From assembly GCA_943356395.1 (NCBI GenBank), contig CALRFC010000039.1:1-6180 (forward strand): 6,180 nucleotides of DNA. Direction: 5' to 3'. This document shows positions 1-5,357 of this stretch, one piece after another; the stretch's first letter is position 1, and the number at the start of each line of letters is the position of its first letter. Both the position numbers and the translations under genes were made by a program. Source of the DNA: Candidatus Nomurabacteria bacterium (GTDB lineage: Bacteria > Patescibacteriota > Minisyncoccia > Phycocordibacterales > UBA9973). Below the pieces are notes generated by a model. The model had not been told where the DNA came from, searched no databases, and saw only the letters and a program-made list of their open reading frames with translations.

Positions 1-2342
1 AAGGATTCGAGAAGTGCGTCGATGTTCCCGATCTCGTATCGCAAGTGAAGCTCGGCATGTACGACGGCATCAGCACGAGCGAGATAAACAAAGTCGTCGT
101 CATGACGATAAAATCGCATATCGAGCGCGATCCGGCTTTCTCATATGTCTCCGCGCGCTTTCTCATCAACGATCTCTACAAAGAAGTCATCGGCGTCGAT
201 GAATTCTCCAAACATTTCTCGTCGCTCCACACGAAAGGATTCGTCGATTGCATCAAGGACGGCGTAGAGAAGGGCCGGCTCGATCCGCGGCTCGCCGATT
301 TCGATCTTTCGAAGCTCGCCGCCGCGCTCGACACATCGCGCGACAAGCTTTTTGAATTCATGGGCGCGCAAGTCCTCCACGACCGCTATTTCTTGCGCGA
401 TGCCGAACAAAAATTCCTCGAAACGCCCCAATATTTCTGGATGCGCGTCGCGATGGGCATGTCGATCTTGGAAGACGACAAAAATGCTCGCGCGCTCGAA
501 TTCTACGATGTCATTTCACAGCTTCTCTATGTTCCTTCCACGCCGACGCTCCTCCATTCCGGCACGCACCGCCCGCAGATGAGCTCGTGTTTCCTCTCGA
601 CCGTGACCGACGACCTCTCTCATATTTTCAAAGTCATCGGCGACAACGCCCAGCTCTCCAAATGGTCGGGCGGCGTCGCGAACGACTGGACGAACATCCG
701 TGCCACCAATGCACTCGTCAAATCCATCAACACCGGCAGCCAAGGCGTGATTCCGTTCTTGAAGATCGTCGACGCGACGACCGCTTCGATCAATCGCTCC
801 GGCAAGCGCCGCGGCGCGACCTGCGTGTATCTCGAGACATGGCATGTCGATATCGAAGAATTCCTCGATCTCCGCAAGAATACCGGCGACGACCGCCGCC
901 GCACGCATGACACCAACACCGCCAATTGGATCCCCGATCTTTTCATGAAGCGCGTGGACCAAGGCGCAAACTGGACGCTCTTTTCTCCGGAGGAAGTGCC
1001 GGAGCTCCACGATCTTTACGGCAGCGCGTTTGAAAAGAAATATGAAGAATACGAAAAGCTCGCGGACGAAGGAAAAATCCGTCTCTTCAAGCGCATGCCG
1101 GCGCAGGATCTCTGGCGCAAGATGATCATGATGCTTTTCGAGACCGGCCATCCGTGGATGACATGGAAAGATCCGTCCAACATCAGGAGTCCGCAGGATC
1201 ATTGCGGCGTCGTGCATTCGTCGAACCTCTGCACCGAGATCACGCTCAACACTTCGCCTGAAGAAACAGCCGTCTGTAATCTTGGTTCGCTCAATCTCTC
1301 GCGACACATGAAGAACGGCGTCTTCGATTGGGCGCTCTTGGAGCGTACGATCACTCCGGCGATGCGCATGATCGACAATGTCATCGACATATCTTTCTAT
1401 CCGATCAAGGAAGCCGAAGTCTCCAACAAGCGCCATCGTCCGGTCGGGCTTGGCATCATGGGACTCCAAGACGCGTTCTTCGAAATGAACATGAATTTCG
1501 ATTCGATCGAAGCCGTTGATTTTTCCGACCAGCTCATGGAATTCGTATCGTGGCACGCGATTCTTTCGTCGTCAAAGCTCGCAAAAGAAAAAGGCGCGTA
1601 CGAATCGTTCAAAGGTTCAAAGTGGGATAGGAATATCTTTCCCGTCGATACGATTGAGATCCTCGAGCGCGAAAGAGGCATGTCGACGGGCATCGCGCCT
1701 AAAGGCAAGATGGATTGGACGCCGGTGCGCGAGCATGTGAGGGCGCACGGCATGAGAAATTCCAACTGCATGGCGATCGCGCCGACCGCGACCATCTCCA
1801 ACATTTCCGGCTGCCTGCCGTCCGTCGAGCCGATCTACAAGAACATCTATGTGAAATCGAATTTCAGCGGAGAATTCACCGTCATGAACCAATACCTCGT
1901 GCATGATCTCAAAGAAGCCAATCTTTGGAACGCCGATATGATCGAAAAGCTCAAGCATTTCGAAGGCAAGCTCGAGAATATTTCCGAGATACCGATCCAT
2001 ATAAAAGCCAAATACAAGGAGACATTCCAGATCGATTCGTACTGGATCATCGCGCACGCCGCGCACCGCGGAAAATGGATCGATCAGTCGCAGTCGATAA
2101 ACATCTTCATGAGTACGCAGTCCGGCCGCGCCATTTCCGAGGCATACATGAGCGCGTGGAAGATGGGGTTGAAGACCACCTACTATCTCCGCACCTTGGG
2201 CGCGACCGCGATCGAGAAATCGACCGTCGACATCAACAAGAATTTCAACGAATCTCCGACGGAAGAAAAAAAAGAGCCGGCGATCGCCGCGGCTCCGAAG
2301 ATACATGTCTTCAAGGAGGAGATTTGCGAGTCGTGCCAGTAA
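1..2342 (+). CDS. nrdA: Ribonucleoside-diphosphate reductase, class I large (alpha) subunit, 5'-partial
   Basis: This is the catalytic subunit that reduces ribonucleotides to deoxyribonucleotides, working with the NrdB encoded downstream. The frame is open from base 3, giving 779 codons here. The GTG at 45 is internal: upstream codons already read as the end of an ATP-cone, so about 30 N-terminal residues lie outside the window. Numbering from base 3, the sequence shows the ATP-cone remainder (about 1-60), the redox Cys in SSCFLS (residue 196, base 588), the active-site NLCTE with Asn408, Cys410 and Glu412 (bases 1224-1238), the second redox Cys425 in AVCNLGSLN, the radical-transfer pair Tyr727-Tyr728 in TTYYLRTLG, and a flexible Glu/Lys/Pro/Ala tail ending in CESCQ, the CxxC that re-reduces the active site. 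The Cys196-to-Cys410 spacing equals that of E. coli Cys225-Cys439. A terminator follows directly. It is not operonic with nrdB, because a reverse-strand gene separates them. Identification is secure; the subgroup is not resolved. Confidence 0.97.
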   Translation, partial: GFEKCVDVPDLVSQVKLGMYDGISTSEINKVVVMTIKSHIERDPAFSYVSARFLINDLYKEVIGVDEFSKHFSSLHTKGFVDCIKDGVEKGRLDPRLADFDLSKLAAALDTSRDKLFEFMGAQVLHDRYFLRDAEQKFLETPQYFWMRVAMGMSILEDDKNARALEFYDVISQLLYVPSTPTLLHSGTHRPQMSSCFLSTVTDDLSHIFKVIGDNAQLSKWSGGVANDWTNIRATNALVKSINTGSQGVIPFLKIVDATTASINRSGKRRGATCVYLETWHVDIEEFLDLRKNTGDDRRRTHDTNTANWIPDLFMKRVDQGANWTLFSPEEVPELHDLYGSAFEKKYEEYEKLADEGKIRLFKRMPAQDLWRKMIMMLFETGHPWMTWKDPSNIRSPQDHCGVVHSSNLCTEITLNTSPEETAVCNLGSLNLSRHMKNGVFDWALLERTITPAMRMIDNVIDISFYPIKEAEVSNKRHRPVGLGIMGLQDAFFEMNMNFDSIEAVDFSDQLMEFVSWHAILSSSKLAKEKGAYESFKGSKWDRNIFPVDTIEILERERGMSTGIAPKGKMDWTPVREHVRAHGMRNSNCMAIAPTATISNISGCLPSVEPIYKNIYVKSNFSGEFTVMNQYLVHDLKEANLWNADMIEKLKHFEGKLENISEIPIHIKAKYKETFQIDSYWIIAHAAHRGKWIDQSQSINIFMSTQSGRAISEAYMSAWKMGLKTTYYLRTLGATAIEKSTVDINKNFNESPTEEKKEPAIAAAPKIHVFKEEICESCQ

Positions 2343-2350
2343 CGCGATGC

Positions 2351-2371
2351 GAATCTACGAATACTACGAAT
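2351..2371 (+). repeat. Inverted copy (left) of the CTACGAAT iterated-word repeat
   Basis: Two iterations of CTACGAAT-like words follow the nrdA stop. The reverse complement of this segment recurs almost exactly at 2989-3010, differing by one inserted base. The two copies therefore face each other across the 0.6-kb segment holding the nrdA terminator and the reverse-strand orphan gene. Function is unknown. Confidence 0.7.
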
Positions 2372-2406
2372 AAAACCCCGCTCCGAATTCGGAGCGGGGT
2401 TTTATT
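2369..2406 (+). terminator. Rho-independent terminator of nrdA
   Basis: A perfect 38-nt palindrome (arms 2369-2387 and 2388-2406) starts 27 bases after the nrdA stop. Its core is CCCCGCTCCG/CGGAGCGGGG, flanked by A4 and T4 tracts that give the U-run. Because it is symmetric it could also stop transcripts coming from the other strand. Confidence 0.9.
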
Positions 2407-2446
2407 TAAATCTTTTCATATTTAAATGTTTATATATGACAAAAAA

Positions 2447-2479
2447 ATACGGGATTTTGCCTTCGGCAAAATCCCGTAT
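2447..2479 (-). terminator. Rho-independent terminator of the reverse-strand orphan gene
   Basis: A perfect 15-bp stem (2447-2461 with 2465-2479) with a 3-base loop begins five bases beyond the stop codon of the 2484-2885 gene. Read on the reverse strand it runs straight into seven T residues (the A-run at 2441-2447), which is classical intrinsic terminator form. On the forward strand no T-run follows, so direction is clear. Confidence 0.93.
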
Positions 2480-2483
2480 CAGT

Positions 2484-2885
2484 TTAATCAGAAATAGACA
2501 CATCTTTCTTTTTTACAGGAAAATCTTTCGTGTCCGGCAATTTTTTCCCTTTTTTGTACTCCCAGAATTCAAGAAAATAAGAAGGTTTTTCTTCCCCACT
2601 CAAGTACAAACCCTTTAAGAAAAGCATTTCTCCATTTTTACCATCATGTTTTTTTATTTGTTCAGATTCACTGACTTCAAAAGTTCTTCCCACAGGCGTG
2701 AAATTGGACATTCTGGCTTTAACCTCTCTGATATTGATTCCGATATAGTCTCTTCCGATAAGTGCGGATAAATTTTTCGGCAAGTTTTTTACCTGAATCC
2801 AAAAAAATGAAGTAGAAAATTTTCTATTCCACTCGCATTTTTCGAGGTCTCCAAGAGTTTTAATTTCTTTTACAGTTGTTTTCAT
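2484..2885 (-). CDS. Hypothetical 133-residue lysine-rich protein
   Basis: I do not recognise this family. The protein is soluble-looking, with no signal peptide or membrane segment. It is rich in Lys, Phe and Trp, with a mixed charged C-terminus containing EFWEYKKGKKLP and a KKK run near the end. The frame extends further upstream to 2933, but the start is set at the ATG at 2883-2885 because a TTGACA-17-TAATAT promoter occupies 2905-2933, so earlier ATGs lie in or before the promoter. No Shine-Dalgarno sequence is evident. It has its own promoter and terminator, is oriented against nrdA and nrdB, and is much richer in A+T than both, with AAA/TTT/ATT codons where its neighbours use AAG/TTC/ATC. 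That suggests a separately acquired single-gene unit. It is very likely a real gene; function is unknown. Confidence 0.8.
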   Translation of the reverse strand: MKTTVKEIKTLGDLEKCEWNRKFSTSFFWIQVKNLPKNLSALIGRDYIGINIREVKARMSNFTPVGRTFEVSESEQIKKHDGKNGEMLFLKGLYLSGEEKPSYFLEFWEYKKGKKLPDTKDFPVKKKDVSISD

Positions 2886-2904
2886 TGTGAAGTAATTTTT
2901 TCTC

Positions 2905-2933
2905 ATATTAGCAATACAAACACATACTGTCAA
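2905..2933 (-). promoter_or_regulatory. Sigma-70-type promoter of the orphan gene
   Basis: On the reverse strand, TTGACA (2933-2928), a 17-base spacer and TAATAT (2910-2905) form a near-consensus promoter. Expected transcription start is near 2898, leaving a leader of about 13 bases before the ATG at 2885. This decides the start codon. Confidence 0.85.
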
Positions 2934-2964
2934 GCATCATTCCACTTTTGCAGATTCATAAAAA

Positions 2965-2973
2965 TGCTACAAT
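2965..2973 (+). promoter_or_regulatory. Extended -10 promoter candidate for nrdB
   Basis: TGCTACAAT is an extended -10 element (TGn plus TACAAT at 2968-2973). The -35 side (CTTTTG/TTTTGC near 2945-2951) is weak, as often tolerated with an extended -10. Start would be near 2980, giving nrdB a leader of about 60 bases that carries the iterated repeat. secA has the closely similar TGCTAAAAT before its start. Confidence 0.55.
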
Positions 2974-2988
2974 GGAAGTCTTGCATTA

Positions 2989-3035
2989 TTCGTAGTCATT
3001 CGTAGATTCGGCGTTTATTCGCAGATTCGCATGTC
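2989..3035 (+). repeat. Iterated ATTCGTAG-like words in the nrdB leader (right inverted copy)
   Basis: ATTCG-containing words (ATTCGTAG, ATTCGTAGATTCG, ATTCGCAGATTCGC) repeat four to five times just before nrdB. The first 22 bases are the inverse of 2351-2371. The segment probably lies within the nrdB 5' untranslated region. Confidence 0.7.
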
Positions 3036-3041
3036 ATTCCT

Positions 3042-4046
3042 ATGTCAAAGAAAACGATTTTGAATAATAACTCAACCGATCCCAACAAGATCCTCCCCAT
3101 GACCTACAAGTGGGCGCGGGCGCACTACAAGAACGGCGTCAACAACAACTGGACGCCGGAAGAGGTGAACATGCAGAAAGATTTGGAGACATGGAAGAAT
3201 CCGGCCGGACTCTCCGACGACGAGCGGCGTCTCATCATGTGGAACATGGGGTTCTTTTCGACCGCCGAATCACTGACCGCCAACAACATCGTCCTTGCCA
3301 TCTATCGTCACATCACGAATCCTGAATGCCGCCAGTATCTTCTGCGCCAGGCATATGAAGAAGCTGTACACACGGACGCTTTTATTTATTGTTGTGACAC
3401 GCTCGGTTTTGATCCTGACGAAGTCTACAACATGTACATGACGATTCCTTCGATCAAGGCGAAAGACGATTTTGTCGTGGACATGACCAAGTCGATCTTC
3501 GACATCAATTTCAAGACCGACTCGACGGAAAACATCCAGAAATTCGTGCACGACCTCGTGGGCTACTACATCATTATGGAAGGCATATTCTTTTACGCGG
3601 GTTTCGTGATGATGCTCTCGTTCCTCCGCCAGAACAGGATGGTCGGCGTCGCGGAACAGTTCCAGTACATCCTGCGCGACGAATCCGTGCATCTCGCTTT
3701 CGGCGCCGACCTAATCAATGAAATTGTCGATGAGAATCCAGAAATTTGGACAGCAGAATTTAAAAGTATTATTACTGAAAACATAAAAAAATCAGTTGAT
3801 CTAGAAGTTGCCTATGCAAAAGATTGTCTCCCGCGCGGCATTATGGGATTAAATGCCGATGCTATTGCCGAATATGTGAAATACATCGCCGACCGCCGCC
3901 TCGAGCGCATCCATCTCCCGAAAGTCTACGGTGCCGACAATCCGTTCCCGTGGATGAGCGAGATGACCGACCTCCGCAAAGAAAAGAATTTCTTCGAGAC
4001 CCGCGTGACGGAATACAAGAAAGGGGGGACGCTGGAGTGGGACTAG
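3042..4046 (+). CDS. nrdB: Ribonucleoside-diphosphate reductase small (beta) subunit, class Ic-like (Phe at radical site)
   Basis: This is the metal-cofactor subunit that generates the oxidant passed to NrdA. It is complete at 334 residues, ferritin-like. Visible metal ligands are Glu76 (FFSTAES), Glu107 and His110 (EEAVH), Glu180 (IIMEG), and Glu214 and His217 (RDESVH). The position four residues after His110, Tyr122 in E. coli R2, is Phe114 (codon 3381-3383). From recalled family numbering, the ligands and Phe are offset by exactly 13 from C. trachomatis R2 (Glu89, Glu120, His123, Phe127, Glu193, Glu227, His230), and Tyr209 and Tyr325 match its Tyr222 and Tyr338. That implies a Mn(IV)/Fe(III) class Ic cofactor instead of a tyrosyl radical. 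R2-like oxidases also lack the Tyr, but the nearby nrdA and the conserved C-terminal Tyr argue for a true R2. The ATG at 3042 lacks a Shine-Dalgarno sequence. Codons at about 3712-3872 are unusually AT-rich. Confidence 0.95.
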   Translation: MSKKTILNNNSTDPNKILPMTYKWARAHYKNGVNNNWTPEEVNMQKDLETWKNPAGLSDDERRLIMWNMGFFSTAESLTANNIVLAIYRHITNPECRQYLLRQAYEEAVHTDAFIYCCDTLGFDPDEVYNMYMTIPSIKAKDDFVVDMTKSIFDINFKTDSTENIQKFVHDLVGYYIIMEGIFFYAGFVMMLSFLRQNRMVGVAEQFQYILRDESVHLAFGADLINEIVDENPEIWTAEFKSIITENIKKSVDLEVAYAKDCLPRGIMGLNADAIAEYVKYIADRRLERIHLPKVYGADNPFPWMSEMTDLRKEKNFFETRVTEYKKGGTLEWD

Positions 4047-4128
4047 AAAATTTTAAATTTAAAATATCAAAGTTGAAAATTGGGCATGGAAAAGTCTTTA
4101 GGAGAAGACGGATAATAAAAAAAACCGG
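4047..4128. repeat. AT-rich spacer with a 16-nt palindrome after nrdB
   Basis: The perfect palindrome at 4050-4065 is followed by related AAATAT/GAAAATT words, another short iterated-word stretch. No gene is visible. The A-run at 4117-4124 provides the T-run for the rnpB terminator on the reverse strand. Confidence 0.5.
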
Positions 4129-4174
4129 CACACAATGAAAAATCACTCCTTGCGGAGTGATTTTTCATTGTGTG
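4129..4174. terminator. Bidirectional terminator between convergent nrdB and rnpB
   Basis: A perfect 21-bp stem (4129-4149 with 4154-4174) with loop TTGC contains AAAAATCACTCC/GGAGTGATTTTT, giving U-tracts in both directions. On the reverse strand it is followed by CCGG and eight T residues. It abuts the mature 3' end of RNase P RNA. The arms AAAATCACTCC/GGAGTGATTTT recur in the terminator at 5195-5236. Confidence 0.9.
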
Positions 4175-4288
4175 GTTTCGCACCGATAAGCCGAATTCTG
4201 TATCCATCTTGCGATGAACGACAATCATTTATCTGGGAGCGTTGTCGCCAACGCCCTCGAGCGGCACCCCGCCGTTGCGCAGCAACGG

Positions 4289-4385
4289 AAGCACGAAATC
4301 CAAAATTCGAAGCACGAAACAAATTCAAAATCATAAATTAAAATGATTCAAATGTTTCGGATTTCGATATTCGAGTTTCGAATTT
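4289..4385. repeat. Iterated AATTCGAA/CGAAATC hairpin element inserted in rnpB
   Basis: This 97-nt AT-rich segment is built from words such as GAAATCC, AATTCGAA and CGAAAC. The two halves are inverted imperfect copies of each other, centred near 4338 (AATCAT 4329-4334 pairs with ATGATT 4343-4348, then GAAAC with GTTTC), so the RNA can extend as one long arm. It is bounded exactly by two compact 7-bp GC-rich hairpins (4272-4288 and 4386-4402) in the P15-P17 region, where E. coli has only about 50 nt in total. Confidence 0.8.
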
Positions 4386-4621
4386 CCGGTGCCACGCACC
4401 GGCGGTCCGGCCTTGCACAGAAGTAAGGATTTAGCCGTTTCAGTTCGGTCTTCTCATACCCCTTTATAAACCGAGACTGGCCTGAGATCTGAATGAGTAT
4501 TTCAAGGGTACAGGCCATCCGCGCTCTTTCGATTGCGGCCGTTTCTGCTCGCACCTCGTCCGCCAATTTTCTTTAAAAAGAATTTTGACGGAGACAGGAA
4601 TTACCTGCTACCGTGCTCCGT

Positions 4622-4700
4622 CTTCGGAGACTAGCGCCCACTCGTTTTTTTGATTACTATGGCAGCAAAAAAGAAAGCAAATGAGCACTGGTCTCCGAAG
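4622..4700 (-). other. Extra hairpin in RNase P RNA with loop antisense to the polylysine gene start
   Basis: In the RNA, 4700-4691 pairs perfectly with 4631-4622 (10 bp). After one C/A mismatch, 4689-4678 pairs with 4644-4633 (12 bp including G-U), and U6G/CA6 can close the top (4672-4666 with 4652-4646). The upper part, 4656-4681, is on the forward strand identical at 25 of 26 bases (first 20 contiguous) to 5487-5512, the start codon region of the small gene at 5490. The RNase P RNA therefore carries its reverse complement. The position corresponds roughly to the P5.1/P6 zone of other RNase P RNAs; that assignment is inference. Confidence 0.8.
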
Positions 4701-4774
4701 AGGCTGTGTTCGGACTTTCCTCCATGGAGATATGGCTATCCCCACAGCGATTGTCTGGTACGGAACCGGCTCCC

Positions 4775-4802
4775 AATATATCACATTATCCACATTTGAC
4801 AA
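4775..4802 (-). promoter_or_regulatory. rnpB promoter
   Basis: On the reverse strand, TTGTCA (4802-4797), a 16-base spacer and TATATT (4780-4775) place the start at about 4770-4767, matching the 5' end deduced from P1. The -35 overlaps that of a divergent forward promoter, and the spacer contains a DnaA-box 9-mer. Confidence 0.7.
4786..4794 (+). promoter_or_regulatory. Perfect DnaA-box-like 9-mer within the rnpB promoter
   Basis: TTATCCACA is the consensus DnaA box. It lies between the -35 and -10 of rnpB and just upstream of the divergent -35. A one-mismatch copy, TTTTCCACA, lies at 5331-5339. A single 9-mer could be chance; placement makes DnaA control of rnpB conceivable. Confidence 0.4.
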
Positions 4803-4824
4803 ATATCTTCATATTTGCTAGGAT
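4796..4824 (+). promoter_or_regulatory. Forward promoter divergent from rnpB
   Basis: TTGACA (4796-4801), a 17-base spacer and TAGGAT (4819-4824) form a strong sigma-70-like promoter. Its -35 shares bases with the rnpB -35, so the two polymerases would compete. Expected start is near 4831, only about 70 nt before a terminator. Confidence 0.65.
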
Positions 4825-4830
4825 AGGGTT

Positions 4831-4900
4831 GTGAGTGAATGACTTCATGATTATTCAAACACAAGAGCCTCACAAAACCCGCCGCAAGGCGGGTTTTGTG
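4831..4900 (+). ncRNA. Candidate short transcript ending at the 4871-4900 hairpin
   Basis: The promoter at 4796-4824 and the terminator at 4871-4900 define a unit of about 70 nt. Its 5' half can fold (GTG at 4831 and TGAAT at 4836-4840 facing ATTCA and CAC at about 4852-4862). No RNA family is recognised. A 30-codon frame (ATG 4847 to TAA 4939) crosses the terminator and is judged non-coding. It may instead be the promoter-proximal, attenuated leader of the downstream RNA. Confidence 0.35.
4871..4900 (+). terminator. Intrinsic terminator hairpin
   Basis: A 13-bp stem, CACAAAACCCGCC (4871-4883) with its complement (4888-4900), has a GCAA tetraloop. The A4/T4 tracts inside the arms provide a weak U-tract. 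It would end the short transcript from the 4796-4824 promoter. Confidence 0.7.
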
Positions 4901-4937
4901 CGCCAAAGGCAGAGCACGATGCAAATCTATAAATATT

Positions 4938-5037
4938 AAGCTTTTAGCTGTTTGCTTTTTGCCCGCCCGGATGAATCCGTTCGGACGGGCTTTCAGCTTC
5001 TAATTCAAAAAAGCTAAAAGCAGGAAGCTGAAAGCTT
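4938..5037. repeat. AGCTTTTAGC iterated-word inverted repeat with an inner GC hairpin
   Basis: Arms at 4938-4960 and 5007-5037 consist of AGCTTTTAGC/GCTAAAAGC/AGCTGAAAGC words and are imperfect inverse copies of each other. Between them, 4961-4990 forms a 12-bp GC-rich stem with one C/A mismatch and a 4-base loop. The length (100 nt) and plan match the element inside rnpB, but the words differ. No gene is seen here. Confidence 0.7.
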
Positions 5038-5039
5038 TG

Positions 5040-5194
5040 TTCCATGTTTTATGTTACGCGTTCCATTCACGCTTGCGCCCATGCCAAAACCGGTGTATCC
5101 TTAAACCGTGCCCGTCTGTTTCCGTTTAGGGAGCAGGCGGCAGCACTCACATAGGCACTTGTGGTGGAGTTAGCTCCCGCTTGCTCCCTCTACA
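5040..5194 (+). ncRNA. Candidate structured non-coding RNA ending at the 5195 terminator
   Basis: No reading frame is convincing here, but base composition returns to about the level of the genes and strong pairing is visible. AGGGAGCAGGCGG (about 5128-5140) pairs with CCGCTTGCTCCCT (5177-5189), 13 bp with one G-U. Inside it, AGC and ACTC face GAGT and GCT. A smaller CGGT/ACCG hairpin lies upstream. A perfect terminator begins six bases after the main stem. I compared it by eye with tRNA, tmRNA, SRP RNA and 6S RNA and recognised none; 6S-like is not excluded. The 5' end and promoter are undetermined. Confidence 0.45.
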
Positions 5195-5236
5195 GAAAAC
5201 AAAATCACTCCGCTCGAGCGGAGTGATTTTGTTTTC
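5195..5236 (+). terminator. 42-nt perfect palindromic terminator
   Basis: The arms 5195-5215 and 5216-5236 are perfectly complementary around CTCGAG, with A-rich and T-rich outer parts, followed by a T6 run at about 5245. It shares AAAATCACTCC/GGAGTGATTTT with the nrdB/rnpB terminator, suggesting a duplicated terminator module. Confidence 0.8.
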
Positions 5237-5357
5237 CGATTCATTTTTTCTTCGATGAAAATATTTTTTCTGTTTTTCATTTCTATTCTTCGCTTTCCGC
5301 TCGCCGACATCAGTTTTTCGATCACGAGACTTTTCCACAGGTGCGTGTGAAAAATCA
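5237..5357. other. Pyrimidine-rich spacer without a supported gene
   Basis: The forward strand is T-rich. Reverse-strand frames here read through the palindromic terminator in two different registers and look like charged low-complexity shadows. The only site noted is TTTTCCACA at 5331-5339, one base from the DnaA-box consensus. Confidence 0.4.

Larger units (their letters stand above)
4174..4767 (-). ncRNA. rnpB: RNase P RNA (M1 RNA), unusually long with two extra hairpins
   Basis: This is the catalytic RNA that removes 5' leaders from precursor tRNAs. Conserved parts on the reverse strand are GGAGGAAAGTCCG (4723-4711) and ACAGAATTCGGCTTATCGG (4201-4183), which together form P4. P1 is GGTTCCGTACC (4767-4757) with GGTGCGAAACC (4184-4174), 10 of 11 pairs. 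P2 is GACAATC/GATTGTC (4755-4749 with 4226-4220). P8-like AGCAGGTAATTCCTG, the AGCAGAAACGG region (about 4550-4536), GCAAGGCC (about 4415-4408) and P18 (about 4236-4256) are also present. Length is about 594 nt, against roughly 350-400 for typical bacteria. The excess sits in two places: between P4/P5 and P8 (hairpin 4622-4700) and in the P15-P17 region (repeat element 4289-4385). All core elements remain, so the RNA is probably functional. I cannot assign the L15 GGU that pairs with tRNA CCA uniquely. Confidence 0.95.

Noticed and set aside
516..1556. A 346-codon reverse frame within nrdA
   Set aside because: It is opposite the conserved catalytic part of NrdA, is rich in Arg/Asp/His/Glu typical of antisense shadows, and has no family resemblance.
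1617..2306. A 229-codon reverse frame within nrdA
   Set aside because: Same antisense-shadow composition over conserved NrdA codons; no promoter or ribosome site.
2351..3035. CRISPR-like array from the repeated ATTCGTAG words
   Set aside because: Words are 8-13 bases, directly adjacent or inverted, and without unique spacers of regular length; no cas genes.
4659..4799. A forward frame starting MAAKKKA inside rnpB
   Set aside because: After seven residues it only reads the antisense of conserved RNase P RNA and ends in its promoter. It is treated as the antisense duplication, not as a gene.
4847..4939. A 30-codon frame with HKTRRKAGF, vaguely like ribosomal protein bL34
   Set aside because: The similar part is encoded by the perfect terminator stem-loop 4871-4900, the rest does not match bL34, and there is no ribosome site. 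The resemblance is most likely chance.
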